From JANXQE01 sp035651635 (lineage in GTDB: Bacteria > Verrucomicrobiota > Verrucomicrobiia > Limisphaerales > UBA8199): a stretch of 64,000 nucleotides of DNA. The DNA is taken from the NCBI GenBank assembly GCA_035651635.1, contig DASRFK010000214.1:1-64000 (forward strand). The letters are read 5' to 3'. A program made the translations under genes and the position numbers. Positions 7,927 through 17,240 of this stretch are shown in pieces. A model generated the notes under the pieces. The model worked only from the letters and a program-made list of their open reading frames with translations. It ran no database searches and was not told the origin of the DNA. Position 1 is the stretch's first letter. Every line of letters begins with the position of its first letter.

Positions 7927-9867
7927 ATGAGCTTTTTCGACAATCTCTTTGGCCGAAAGAAGCCTGCCGCTCCGCCAACTGAGGCTCGGAAATCTGAGCA
8001 AAGAATATCACAGTCGCCGAAGAGTCCACCAGACCCGTCCAAAGATCCGAACATGATCCGCGTTTTCGACTCGTATGGTCGGGAAGTGTTTATCAGCAAA
8101 GAGTCTTGGCGCCACCAAGTGCTACCGGGCACCCTCAAATCTCATTGGAACGATCCCGAACAGCTTTATTCCGTTATCGCTGGTGCCTTGAATGACGGCT
8201 TTATTGCGGACGTGCTATCCGCAGCCGAACGCCTTCATGAAATCGACCCGGATTCTGTCCGGGCAGCCTGCGTGTATGGCATTGTCCTTACGAAGCTGGG
8301 CCGACTGGAAGATGCCGAACACCTTCTCCTCGGTCACATCAACAAGCATGGCCAGAACGGCTCCGTGCTCACGAATTTGGCGAAGGTTTATTCCGCACGC
8401 AACCAACGCCAAAAAGCCGAGGAAACGCTTTGGCATGGAATCGAACTGGACCCGAACCAGGACAACGGAATGGGCTGGTTCGTTGCCATTCAACGCGAGC
8501 GAGGTGGTGAAACAGCCGGCAAGGAAGCCTTAAAGCGCATCGCCACTCTCCCGGGAAGTTGGCGAGCACAGCTTTGGCTGGCCAGGGATGCATTGCAGGC
8601 CCGCAGACTTGATGAGGCATTGGATTTATATCGCCAATGCTTAGCCGGTGTCCCGAAGCCGGTTCCGCCCGACCTGCTCATGCAGATGAGTGGCGACCTG
8701 GGTAACGCGGGTCACCTGCCCGAATTGCTCAGCCTCACAGAACCCCATTTTGACGTGCACGCGCACGGCCTTCATGTCGGTAACAATCTCGTCAAAGCGC
8801 ATATTGATCTCGGCCAGCTTGAATCTGCCCGGCGCATTTTGGATCAACTCTATTCGCTGAACCGGATGGACTGGAAACAAAACCTGAGTTTCTGGGACAC
8901 AGAAATTGCCAAGGCCAGAGTGGCGCTTACGCATGTGGACCAAAAGCAGCCGATGCAGATGGCCATGCTCACGATTCAGGGACCGGTCTGGCTTAAACCC
9001 GATTCGCCGAGCTCCGAGCTATTTCCGGCCAAGGCCATTCCTTTCACTCGGGTCGCATTTCTAGGCTCCGCCGCCGAAATCGCGACCAACTCAAAACGAA
9101 TTCAGCACCAAATGTCCGACACGGCAGGCCGACTAAGCAGGGCGTTGCCGCTTTTCCTCGCCGAACAAATCGAGTTAAGTACCCAGGCTCAAGTCCAAAC
9201 CTTGGTTCCTTGGGTTGTAAGTCCGACACCCGGATTCGTTCTCGGCGGCGTGCCTTGGAGCGATGCAGATGCGGCCGGCTACGCTCGGCAAACGGAACCC
9301 AAAAGCGACTACGTAGTTGTCTGCTACCTCAAAACCAGCTCCGAACCATGGGTGGCCGAGCTACGCCTGGTCCGCACAATTGACGCTAAGTGCCTGGGCA
9401 CTCTGAGCGGCTCTTTTCCTTCAGCGAAACCGGAGGAGGGAATTCTTGCGCTTTCCTCCAAGTTGCTGTCGATTTTGGTGAAAGAAGCTGAAATCGAACA
9501 AGCCCTAGCGCCTGCGTTTTACCAGGTGCCAAGCCCACCGCATTTTGCCTACTATCTTCTTCGGCTGGAACAGTTGCTGGCTGTGCGCTGTGGCGCCATG
9601 AAGGGGGTGCCACCTGGTTTTCTAAGCGGCGAGCGCGAGATTATCGATGGCAACCTCCAGCTATGTCTGGAATTTCCTCAAAACGTTGTGACCCGGCTCC
9701 TGTTGGCACAGACGCTCCAGGCATTACAGCAAGTCCGGCCGGAAGTCCTTTCGGAATTCAAAGAGAAGGTGGCATTGCTGCAGAAGGAAAAGCCGTTGCC
9801 TCAAGCGGCCCAAGGGATCGTGCAGGGAATGCTCAACGGAGTTTTCATAGAACGCCCGATCATTTGA
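7927..9867 (+). CDS. TPR-repeat protein
   Basis: Start ATG 7927 (MSFFDNLFGRKK) is chosen over a further upstream frame because a GGAGG lies just ahead of it. The 646-residue protein has a short basic and proline-rich N-terminus. Tetratricopeptide-like repeats span about residues 75-330, with clear A/B helices such as GIVLTKLGRLEDAEHLLLGH and AKVYSARNQRQKAEETLWHG. A C-terminal alpha/beta domain of about 250 residues is unrecognised. No signal peptide, so cytoplasmic. TPRs bind partner proteins. Its stop overlaps by a few bases the stop of the convergent C45 gene. Confidence 0.85.
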   Translation: MSFFDNLFGRKKPAAPPTEARKSEQRISQSPKSPPDPSKDPNMIRVFDSYGREVFISKESWRHQVLPGTLKSHWNDPEQLYSVIAGALNDGFIADVLSAAERLHEIDPDSVRAACVYGIVLTKLGRLEDAEHLLLGHINKHGQNGSVLTNLAKVYSARNQRQKAEETLWHGIELDPNQDNGMGWFVAIQRERGGETAGKEALKRIATLPGSWRAQLWLARDALQARRLDEALDLYRQCLAGVPKPVPPDLLMQMSGDLGNAGHLPELLSLTEPHFDVHAHGLHVGNNLVKAHIDLGQLESARRILDQLYSLNRMDWKQNLSFWDTEIAKARVALTHVDQKQPMQMAMLTIQGPVWLKPDSPSSELFPAKAIPFTRVAFLGSAAEIATNSKRIQHQMSDTAGRLSRALPLFLAEQIELSTQAQVQTLVPWVVSPTPGFVLGGVPWSDADAAGYARQTEPKSDYVVVCYLKTSSEPWVAELRLVRTIDAKCLGTLSGSFPSAKPEEGILALSSKLLSILVKEAEIEQALAPAFYQVPSPPHFAYYLLRLEQLLAVRCGAMKGVPPGFLSGEREIIDGNLQLCLEFPQNVVTRLLLAQTLQALQQVRPEVLSEFKEKVALLQKEKPLPQAAQGIVQGMLNGVFIERPII

Positions 9868-10946
9868 ACAGCTGAAATTCGCGATAACCGCCTTTGGCGG
9901 CCGGTATTTCTCCGGAACCGAGCCAAAATCGGTTGTGACGAAAATCGAAAATGACGCTGTAAATGTTGCACTGCATTAATACTTCAGGGGCCGCCAAAAC
10001 TCGCTGAACGTCGTTCAGGTCTCTTGCCCCACCTTTAGCGAGCATCTGGTCGAGCCTTGTCGTTCCAGAATTGGTCCCTTGAACCGTATTGCAGGCTGCG
10101 ACAAACCCTCGCTGCAATTGGCGTTCGGTTACCCGGTTGTTCATTCTCTCAAAGACACTGCCCATGCCTGATCGTGCATCCGAAACTGTGATGATGAACG
10201 CCATCCCGGGTGGCGCATGGATGAGGTTGGTGCGTGCAGCTTCCAATGAATCGCACGTTTCCGCGATCCTCCTAGCCATCAGGAATACCGGCTCGTTTGT
10301 TCCTCCTTTACCCCAACCAAATTGGTTGAAGGATAATGCGAGGCCCCTTCTCGTTGATCACGTCTAGTGCTCCGATCATTCCTGGAAACCCAATGCTCAC
10401 GGTTGCCAGCCTTCCGTCCGTTGGGTTTCGACGCACGATACAAGTGGTCCAGCGGCCGAGTCCTCCCAAGGTGTCCCAGTCCAGGTTGTGGGCGTGAAGC
10501 AGCAAATTGGTTTCGGAAAGCACAACGCTCCGGCACCCGGCTCGCACCCTTCCAAGGTCCACGAACGCATTGCCGAAAGCCAACGCGCTCACCGGCAATT
10601 GCGCCGTAGCTGCAGCGGCATCCAACTCCTCCCTGTATTCTTTGGGCCACTTCGCCAGACTCTGGAGTGACAACTCCCTGCTGGCTTCGATTAACTTCGC
10701 GTCGCCTTGGCAAACCTTTCGATCCAAGTAATAGCGCGTCAGTAAACGCAGTGGAGTCCGCAGCTTTCGGCCATAATCGGCGCCTAAATCACCGCTTTTG
10801 CCGGCCAAAGTAATCTGGAATGGGGAAGGTTTATACCAAATTAGAAAACCCAGCATTACCGCACCCAGCACGACCAACAGCAAAACGCCGTGAATAAGAC
10901 GCCGCGTCCAGGCTGCTGACCTACTTTGGCCGGCCGTTTTGGTCAT
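9860..10946 (-). pseudogene. C45/penicillin acyltransferase-like protein, split by a frameshift
   Basis: Two adjacent minus-strand frames (10946-10308 and 10279-9860) together make one protein of about 360 residues. The first half has an N-terminal membrane anchor (about residues 17-40) and then RAGCRSVVLSETNLLLHAHNLDWD. This fits the C45 family, in which an autocatalytically exposed cysteine is the nucleophile and N/D residues follow. The second half continues with NQFGWGKGGTNEPVFLMARR in the other frame and ACNTVQGTNSG. The register changes within about 10326-10331, consistent with one extra base. Either a recent null mutation or a sequencing error. The family hydrolyses or transfers amide-bound acyl groups; the substrate is unknown. 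Confidence 0.8.
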
Positions 10947-11064
10947 GTTCTGTTACAATCCTTTGACAGTCCGTGCTCTGGAATGTGTTGCATGGAGACA
11001 AGCAGCGTTACCCCCCCTATCGCACTTTGGCCGTTTGAACAGGCGGCTCAGCAGAAGGTTTCGC

Positions 11065-11955
11065 TCATTGATGGAAACGGGAAGGGAGTTGAAATCCGGC
11101 GTGGTCAGCCAATGTTTGCCAGCCGCCCGGAAAGATTTCCAGGAACCACGCCGGGTAGTGTGCGTATCGGACAGGCGCCGAAGAAACGACACTGTTACCC
11201 CGACTTGCTTCCCAGGTCAGATCAGGTTGGCCATCCACCATGGACTGACGAACAGTGATCGTCTCTGGCTCGGATGGTCCAATGTGGGACTTGAACTCGG
11301 GCCAAATATTGGGGAAAAGCAGACTGGTTCGTTCAGACCCTAAGGCCTCAGTGAGACCACTCGCCAAATTGTTGCTCAAGCTTAGCTCAGAGCCAGCATC
11401 CGGCGGAACAACCGTATACTGCGCGACAATATCTCCGCTTGGCTCCGAGAATTTGACGTTCAGGGTTTGATTTAGATTACTCAGGAGAACCGAGTTAACT
11501 GCTGTGCGCTCCTCAGGCGAGATCGCTAAGAGGTCGAAGGCAGCTTCAGTGAATTTAGCATTGGCATTGATCCGCGAATACGGAAGACGCTTGACCGCGC
11601 GCTTGGAAACCAGCACGTAATCCGGAGAGCTGCTCCAACCGATCCCCAGCTGCTGTCGCAATTCAGCCCAAGCGGCCGGGGTCCCGCCGGATAGGCCTCC
11701 CTCGATCAAGGCGAGGAGCTGCGGGCTGATTGTTGGATACAGAGAAGCCTCTTCAATTCGGCGTTTCTTGTTTTGCACCTCAGTGCGCAGGGCCGCGAGC
11801 TCCGTTCGCGTCGCTTCTAGTTGATTTGCTGCAACCTTGCCTTCGTGCTTCATACGCACCGCTGTGTCCTGACTTCTTGTGGCATCTCCCAGCCAGGCCC
11901 GGGCACTAAGCACACCGATACAGACCGATAAAAGTGTCCAAAGGAGTCTATTCAT
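11065..11955 (-). CDS. membrane-anchored paralogue of the upstream sigma factor's C-terminal domain
   Basis: The start is ATG 11955 (MNRLLWTLLSVCIGVLSARA), with GGGG 8-10 bases ahead; it overlaps the sigma-factor stop by 8 bases, so translation is probably coupled. The 296-residue protein has one N-terminal membrane segment, a coiled coil (about 30-65) and a globular domain. This domain resembles the last 200 residues of the sigma factor just upstream: both share P-x-YV-x-V-x-K, a TVVPP/VVVPP strand and an LGS-(E/D)-R-x-x-LLF motif. I know of no characterised member. A matched sensor or anti-sigma-like partner is a reasonable inference. Confidence 0.8.
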   Translation of the reverse strand: MNRLLWTLLSVCIGVLSARAWLGDATRSQDTAVRMKHEGKVAANQLEATRTELAALRTEVQNKKRRIEEASLYPTISPQLLALIEGGLSGGTPAAWAELRQQLGIGWSSSPDYVLVSKRAVKRLPYSRINANAKFTEAAFDLLAISPEERTAVNSVLLSNLNQTLNVKFSEPSGDIVAQYTVVPPDAGSELSLSNNLASGLTEALGSERTSLLFPNIWPEFKSHIGPSEPETITVRQSMVDGQPDLTWEASRGNSVVSSAPVRYAHYPAWFLEIFPGGWQTLADHAGFQLPSRFHQ

Positions 11956-13585
11956 GTTGATCCCCAAAGAATTCCGACGGAGTGGGAACGCCGAACTGGC
12001 CCAGCCAAGGGGCGAAGAACCGCGTCGCGATACCCCTTGGAAAGCTCGCGAGAGCAGAATCACTCGAAAACCCGGAGCCACCCTGATGCCAGCCGACGCC
12101 ATACCTCGGTTGACTTCCAGCCCCCGCCGGCTCAACCCACATCTCGAACTCCTGTGGGTTCCCGGCAAGGTCCCACAAATTGCCCGGCCAGAAGATCTGA
12201 ATGCCTCCTTGGTCCCAACCGGCAAAGAGAAGGTGCTCCCGGTCGGAACCCAGTACATCTGTGAGTTGCTGACGGGTATTCGCAGCGAGCGTTTTCACGG
12301 CATCACCCAGTGGGGGAACAACAACGGTTTTCGTGAAGCGGCCAGCTTGCGTGCTGGGCAGATTGGTTTCGTAGGCCGCCGTCGACATGAGCTCCTGCAC
12401 GCTTTGCCAATAGTTAGAGAGAGCCTGTTCCGTTGGCACCTTTTCCTCCCCCGTAATGCCGAGGAACTCAAGAGCGGTTTCGTGCAATTCCCCCGAGAGC
12501 GAGAACGTGGCAGTCGTTGCTAACAGGTTGAGAGACCGGACGGTAGCTTTCGGAACGCGGACATAAGGCAGATCCTCCGGCCAGCGGTAGTTCGGGTCCT
12601 TAAGCAGACTCTGGACGCGCCCTTTGAGCGCCTCCAGTTTTCCATCGGCTGCAACGTAGCGCGCCTGGGTCGATAGTGTGTCCGCCAGAATCAAATCCAG
12701 CCGTGCAGACTCCGACTGCAAGCGGGCCAGTTCTGCGGCCACCTCGTTCTGTTGGTCACGGATGCCACTGAGTCCCGATTGGACCTCTCTTGATCGGTTT
12801 TCAGCCACGCGATTTAAGTTCCATCCCCAAACGAAGGGCGTGACAGCCAAGGTCACACACACCACCGTGCTCTGTGCCCGGGTTAGTCCAAGAAACCTGG
12901 CCAGCAGCAGCTTCAGGCCGGTAAGGCTTCCTCCGGCCCCGGAGGCCAAGACTGAGCGGGTGACCGCCAAGGCAAGGTTTGCCGGAGCGGCTTTGGTGGC
13001 TGCGTCGAAAGCGGCTACCGTTGCTGATATCGCCGGGACCGCATAGCCGCGACGTCGGAAGTATTGCGTGAGCCGGCCCAAAGCTTTATCGGTGCGCATC
13101 CGCACGGCGTCTTCGCGCGCCCCCAGCCTTTGGCCCATGTCTCGATAGCTAAGCCCCTCGAGGTAGCGGAGAACAAGGGCTTGGCGTTCGCTTTCGCGTA
13201 GTTCGAGCAATCCCTCGTCCAGTTCACCTCGCAGGGAAGTAAGCAAGGAATCTTCGTCCTTCATAGTGGTTCCCAATTCGGCCGCCACCTTCTCGCGTTT
13301 GCGGCGGCGCAACTCGCCTCGCCAAAAATGGCGGACTTCCAGGAGGGTGGTTTTATGCAGCCAGGCCGCGAGGCTGGGTTGGCCCATGAGCCAAACCGCT
13401 TTGCGGGCCAAGGCTATAAAGACGTTCTGGGTAATCTCCTCAGCCGCAGCGGCATCGTTCAAACCACGGAACGCCGTGCCGAACACCAGGTCCAAATGCC
13501 TTTGTACCAGAGCCTCAAACCCGCCTTCGGCCGCCCCGTGCATGTAATCACGTAGCAACTCTTGGTCTGTCTTCACCGGCGTCAT
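11948..13585 (-). CDS. ECF sigma-70 factor fused to a membrane-anchored C-terminal domain
   Basis: The 545-residue protein starts with sigma region 2 (about 10-80, including AEEITQNVFIALARKA) and region 4 (about 125-175, LSYRDMGQRLGAREDAVRMR). An Ala-rich linker, a transmembrane segment near residues 240-256 (CVTLAVTPFVWGWNL) and a coiled coil (about 262-320) follow. The final 200-residue domain would lie outside the membrane. ECF factors direct RNA polymerase to stress promoters; the fusion suggests that the sensor is built into the sigma factor and acts by release or proteolysis. The gene follows a hypothetical gene by 47 bases and overlaps the downstream paralogue of its own tail. Confidence 0.88.
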   Translation of the reverse strand: MTPVKTDQELLRDYMHGAAEGGFEALVQRHLDLVFGTAFRGLNDAAAAEEITQNVFIALARKAVWLMGQPSLAAWLHKTTLLEVRHFWRGELRRRKREKVAAELGTTMKDEDSLLTSLRGELDEGLLELRESERQALVLRYLEGLSYRDMGQRLGAREDAVRMRTDKALGRLTQYFRRRGYAVPAISATVAAFDAATKAAPANLALAVTRSVLASGAGGSLTGLKLLLARFLGLTRAQSTVVCVTLAVTPFVWGWNLNRVAENRSREVQSGLSGIRDQQNEVAAELARLQSESARLDLILADTLSTQARYVAADGKLEALKGRVQSLLKDPNYRWPEDLPYVRVPKATVRSLNLLATTATFSLSGELHETALEFLGITGEEKVPTEQALSNYWQSVQELMSTAAYETNLPSTQAGRFTKTVVVPPLGDAVKTLAANTRQQLTDVLGSDREHLLFAGWDQGGIQIFWPGNLWDLAGNPQEFEMWVEPAGAGSQPRYGVGWHQGGSGFSSDSALASFPRGIATRFFAPWLGQFGVPTPSEFFGDQHE

Positions 13586-13632
13586 CTATCTGGAATACTG
13601 CCGCAGCTGTGCAAAACCGAAAAATAATCGTT

Positions 13633-14241
13633 TCAGCGATGCAAGGGTCTCCGCGCCACGGTGTTGAATTCGTCCCGAAAGGCAGAGAGAGATTGGAGGA
13701 TCCCAATTCTTCCACCCATGTCCCTGCGGTTCGACTCCATTGTAAAGAAAAGCGTCCAGCCGTCGCACCAAATGCCGCCACCGCCAGCACGGCGGGATGG
13801 GCCCATGCTGACGTGAATCATGTCGGCGAACTCGTCTTGATCAATCGAAACCGCGAATTGAACACTGGTTAGATCGCCTGATTCCATCTTCTCGGCCCCG
13901 AGATTTTTCGCCCTTTGGTCCCAGGCGGTTAAATACGACAGAAAGTCCTCCCGAGCCATTCCTCCCGAAATCCGCATCGGCCCGATTGGCACGAAGTTCT
14001 TCCACGGCTCAGGATACGGCGACGGAGGATTTCTGAACTCGTATCCAGGTTCAAAAGTGATTGTATCAAGCTTCCCCGAGTCGAACTCCAGCCCGAGCAG
14101 CCCCGCTCGCAGGAGTTTGTCGAGTCCCTTACGGGCGACGGGCGAAGGATCATCTCCGGCTTTGATTCCGAAGATCTGCTCGACTTCATCCAAGTCTTGG
14201 CCGAAGGCGATGGTTCTTCCATCATCCAAAATTTGGCTCAT
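13633..14241 (-). CDS. hypothetical protein upstream of ECF gene
   Basis: A 202-residue protein with a good Shine-Dalgarno (GGGAGG, 7 bases before ATG 14241). It opens with a strand-rich segment (MSQILDDGRTIAFGQDLDEV) and has an SGGMAREDFLSYLTAWDQRA helix in the middle. There is no signal peptide or membrane segment. I do not recognise the family. It is likely co-transcribed with the ECF sigma factor 47 bases downstream, and could be part of that signalling unit or simply a neighbour. Confidence 0.65.
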   Translation of the reverse strand: MSQILDDGRTIAFGQDLDEVEQIFGIKAGDDPSPVARKGLDKLLRAGLLGLEFDSGKLDTITFEPGYEFRNPPSPYPEPWKNFVPIGPMRISGGMAREDFLSYLTAWDQRAKNLGAEKMESGDLTSVQFAVSIDQDEFADMIHVSMGPSRRAGGGGIWCDGWTLFFTMESNRRDMGGRIGILQSLSAFRDEFNTVARRPLHR

Positions 14242-14610
14242 TGGAGCCTCCCAGGCTCGGCTGAAGGTGTCGAGATGCCAGTCACTTGAAAGCGGTTTTC
14301 AATGTTTTGGTAAGATACTGCCTCGAGGTAATGCTGTCGGCTGAATCCTCATCCGCAGGCGGTAGTGGGGCAAGTTAAATGAATCCTGCCAAAGTGATCT
14401 TCAATCCTCCAAGTTGACTTGCGACCTTGACCTGCCAGACCGGCGAGGGTTTGGGCCCCGGTTCGACGGTCAGATAACTTCTCGCAAGGTTTTGCCGAGA
14501 CCAGCACCCGGGAATTGACCAGGCATCATAGTTCAAATCCATCGGCGGCAGATTATTTTCAATGACGCGTGTTTCCCGACTGCGGCTAACGTTCACTCAT
14601 TAATACAACA
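14242..14610. other. intergenic, 369 bases, possible minus ORF
   Basis: This divergent region contains one minus-strand frame, 14375-14596 (73 residues, ending WQVKVASQLGGLKITLAGFI), that reads protein-like towards its end but has no recognised family. It may be a fragment of a longer decayed gene. Promoters for the genes on both sides must lie here. Confidence 0.35.
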
Positions 14611-15291
14611 GTGTCCAAAACTATGAGTGTGCGTGCAAAAGTGATGCTTGAACTCGCCATTGTGGCCTGCCTGACAACTGCCTTTCTCATGCTTTTCCCG
14701 AGACGCAACCCTCTTCTGGACGTCGGTTTGGCTGGATTTGCGCTCATATGCATCGCTGTTTCGTCACATTACACAAAGCGCGTCATTTGGGCGAAGTCGC
14801 CCCCGCCCACCTCGGACAGGAGCTTGAAACGGAGCGTGACCGTGGCCTTTTGGATCACCGTGCCCGCGGCTTTGTTGTTCCTGACGATTGGAGGCATTAT
14901 CGCTTATCGAATGGGCGGTTGGTCCGCCGTGGGCGCGAGAATTTTCAATTGGCGGATATTGGTTGCATTCGGCTGCTATTTGCCTTGGGCGCTAATGCAG
15001 CAAACGCTGCTGCAGTTTTACTTGCTCGGACGCCTTCTGGCGCTGTTTCCAAAGCAGCTTCTGCTGGTGCCGTTTCTGATCACAGGAACCTGCTTTGGTC
15101 TCGTACATCTGCCTGATATATGGACTGCATTGGTAACCACGGCGGCCGGGATGGTTTGGAGCATCATGTTTTACCGGCACAGACGATTACTCCCATTGGC
15201 TTTCTCTCATGCTGTGCTGGGCTCCGCATTTTTCTACGGTCTTTTCGGGCATGACCTTGCAGCCGAATGGCGATCCCTCTTACCCCAATAA
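14611..15291 (+). CDS. CPBP-like polytopic membrane protein lacking the catalytic glutamates
   Basis: A 226-residue membrane protein with about six hydrophobic segments. The core resembles the CPBP (CAAX protease and bacteriocin-processing) family: a helix ending ALMQQTLLQFYLLGRL aligns with motif 1 (normally EExxxR), FGLVHLPD with motif 2 (FxxxH), and FSHAVLG with motif 3. The two motif-1 glutamates are glutamines here, while the histidines remain. It may be a non-proteolytic member or use other ligands. Start is GTG 14611 or ATG 14623. It stands alone in a divergent position. Confidence 0.75.
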   Translation: MSKTMSVRAKVMLELAIVACLTTAFLMLFPRRNPLLDVGLAGFALICIAVSSHYTKRVIWAKSPPPTSDRSLKRSVTVAFWITVPAALLFLTIGGIIAYRMGGWSAVGARIFNWRILVAFGCYLPWALMQQTLLQFYLLGRLLALFPKQLLLVPFLITGTCFGLVHLPDIWTALVTTAAGMVWSIMFYRHRRLLPLAFSHAVLGSAFFYGLFGHDLAAEWRSLLPQ

Positions 15292-15419
15292 CAGGGGAAC
15301 ACTCGTGAATCACTGTTTCTCCAACGGGTCTTTCACTGGTTTTCCACTATTGAGCGAATCGATGACGGGTCTCTTTTTATCTATTACCTGCCCCGCGGCA
15401 GCAGGCGTATAAGAGCTGC

Positions 15420-16817
15420 ATGAGCTTACGGATACTACTGGTCCTGCCCGCTGGTGAACGGGTTCGGGTGACCTTCGAACAGCCTGAAGTGCCGCGTCGG
15501 TCTATGCTGCGCTTCAGCGTCTTGCCGCTGACCGTTGTCGCGGCATTAACCCCATGTCAACACCATGTTCGCGTCATCGACGAAAACGTCGAACCGCTCA
15601 ATTTCGACGCCGAATGCGACATTGTCGGTATCACCTTTATGACTGCCCTGGCGCCGCGGGCTTATGAGATCGCCGCCGAGTTTCATCGACGCGGCAAGCT
15701 CGTTGTCGCGGGCGGCTATCACGCCACTCTGTGTCCGGACGATGCCGCGCCGCACTTTGACTCGTTGGTGCTCGGTGAGGCCAAGGGTGCCTGGGAACAG
15801 CTCCTGGCGGATACCGAGGCGGGCTGCCTGCGCCAGGCCTACCGCGGTGACCCCCACGATGTGCACTCGCCCATTCCGCGTCGTGACTTGCTGGCGAACA
15901 CAGCCCGACATTACGCGACCATTAACGCCGTCCAAGCAGGTCGGGGGTGCCGGCATAATTGCCGGTACTGCTCGGTTACCGCCTTCCATCATGGAAGGTA
16001 TTATCATCGGCCGGTGGACGAGGTCATCCGGGAACTGCGAAGTTTGCCCAGGAATTTCATTTTCGTGGACGACAACCTCATTGCCGAGCGCGAATACGCG
16101 TTGAAGCTTTTCCGCGAAATGATCCCTTTGCGCAAACGTTGGGTCAGCCAGTGCTCGGTGTTGATTGCTGACGATGCCGAACTGCTACGAATGGCGCGTG
16201 CCGCCGGTTGTTGCGGCCTGTTCATTGGGCTCGAAACCGCCAACGACCAGAACCTGGCCTCCATGAGGAAGCAGTTCAACCGAAGCGACAGTTATACTGA
16301 CCGGCTACGCCGTATCCGCTGCGCCGGCATCGGCGTGATCGCCGGCATGATTGTCGGTATGGATGGCGACAATGTGAAGGTTTTCGAACGCACGCTGCGG
16401 TTCCTTCAAGAGACACACATTGATGCGCTGCAACTGAACATTCTTACGCCGCTGCCCGGCACGCCCCTTTACCAGGACATGGCTTCCGGCGGACGCATCA
16501 CCGACCGTGACTGGAGCCATTATGATTATAGGCACGTCGTGTTTCGGCCCGCGCTCATGAGAGCGGGTGAGTTACAGGCCGGTGCCGACTGGGTCTATGC
16601 CCAGTTTTACCGCCTCGACCGTATCCTTTGGCGCTTTGCACGGTCGGTTTTCACCATCGGATGGCTCCCAGCCCTGCTTGCCCTAAAACTAGGACTCACC
16701 TATCGCTACGACAACCAGCGCGAAGCCATCAACGGCTGGAATCCTGCGCGAAGCCAAAGTCAGGGATTTTGGAGTCATCGGATTTCCTTGCACTCGCGAG
16801 AGACGTGCCGCCCGTAA
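15420..16817 (+). CDS. B12-binding domain radical SAM protein
   Basis: The 465-residue protein has an N-terminal cobalamin-binding-like Rossmann domain (about residues 1-150; DIVGITFMTALAPRAYEIA and VVAGGYHATLCP). A radical SAM TIM barrel follows, with the cluster motif GCRHNCRYCSV (C-x3-C-x2-C, about residues 178-187). FVDDNLIAEREYA and IGLETANDQN are typical strands of this class. The C-terminal 80 residues are hydrophobic and basic. Relatives methylate or rearrange lipids, hopanoids and natural products; the substrate is not readable from sequence. The gene appears to be monocistronic. Confidence 0.9.
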   Translation: MSLRILLVLPAGERVRVTFEQPEVPRRSMLRFSVLPLTVVAALTPCQHHVRVIDENVEPLNFDAECDIVGITFMTALAPRAYEIAAEFHRRGKLVVAGGYHATLCPDDAAPHFDSLVLGEAKGAWEQLLADTEAGCLRQAYRGDPHDVHSPIPRRDLLANTARHYATINAVQAGRGCRHNCRYCSVTAFHHGRYYHRPVDEVIRELRSLPRNFIFVDDNLIAEREYALKLFREMIPLRKRWVSQCSVLIADDAELLRMARAAGCCGLFIGLETANDQNLASMRKQFNRSDSYTDRLRRIRCAGIGVIAGMIVGMDGDNVKVFERTLRFLQETHIDALQLNILTPLPGTPLYQDMASGGRITDRDWSHYDYRHVVFRPALMRAGELQAGADWVYAQFYRLDRILWRFARSVFTIGWLPALLALKLGLTYRYDNQREAINGWNPARSQSQGFWSHRISLHSRETCRP

Positions 16818-16911
16818 GTCCCTGGAGATGGAGGTTCGCCACGATGATCAACAATCTGGATTAGCGCGCGGTCCCAGTAAACCGGGATTTGGGTCAGCTT
16901 GCGGGTTCGGA

Positions 16912-17214
16912 CTAACTGACCCCTCCCCCAATCGCGATCTTGAAAAGCCACACGAGCATGACGCCGATGCAAATAAATGCTGGCGCGGCGAAGATGAATG
17001 AAACGAAGGCGGCAACTGAAGCCGACTTTGGCCGCCCTCGGAATGCAATGCACGCGGCGATGGGAAAACCTCCAAGGACCGCGACAAGCGAGCACCAAAA
17101 AACATATCTAAAAAACCAGAGCTCCTTGTATTTGACCTCGATGACGACGATTGTCATCCAGAGCAGCAGAGCAGCCGCTGCAACTATTCCGTCGTATGCC
17201 AGCAGGCGCTTCAT
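16912..17214 (-). CDS. small polytopic membrane protein
   Basis: A 100-residue protein with three hydrophobic segments (about 8-30, 38-58 and 70-95; for example VFWCSLVAVLGGFPIAACIA), separated by a short basic loop (FRGRPKS). Start taken as ATG 17214; a GTG lies four codons upstream. No family is recognised. It follows the CarF-type desaturase gene on the same strand after 26 bases, so it may belong to the same transcript. Confidence 0.6.
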   Translation of the reverse strand: MKRLLAYDGIVAAAALLLWMTIVVIEVKYKELWFFRYVFWCSLVAVLGGFPIAACIAFRGRPKSASVAAFVSFIFAAPAFICIGVMLVWLFKIAIGGGVS

Positions 17215-17240
17215 GTGACGAGCCACGTGTTCGAATGGGT

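Noticed and set aside
11879..12523. 214-codon plus frame
   Set aside because: Antisense to the ECF sigma factor, whose sigma and tail motifs are clear; arises from high G+C codon bias.
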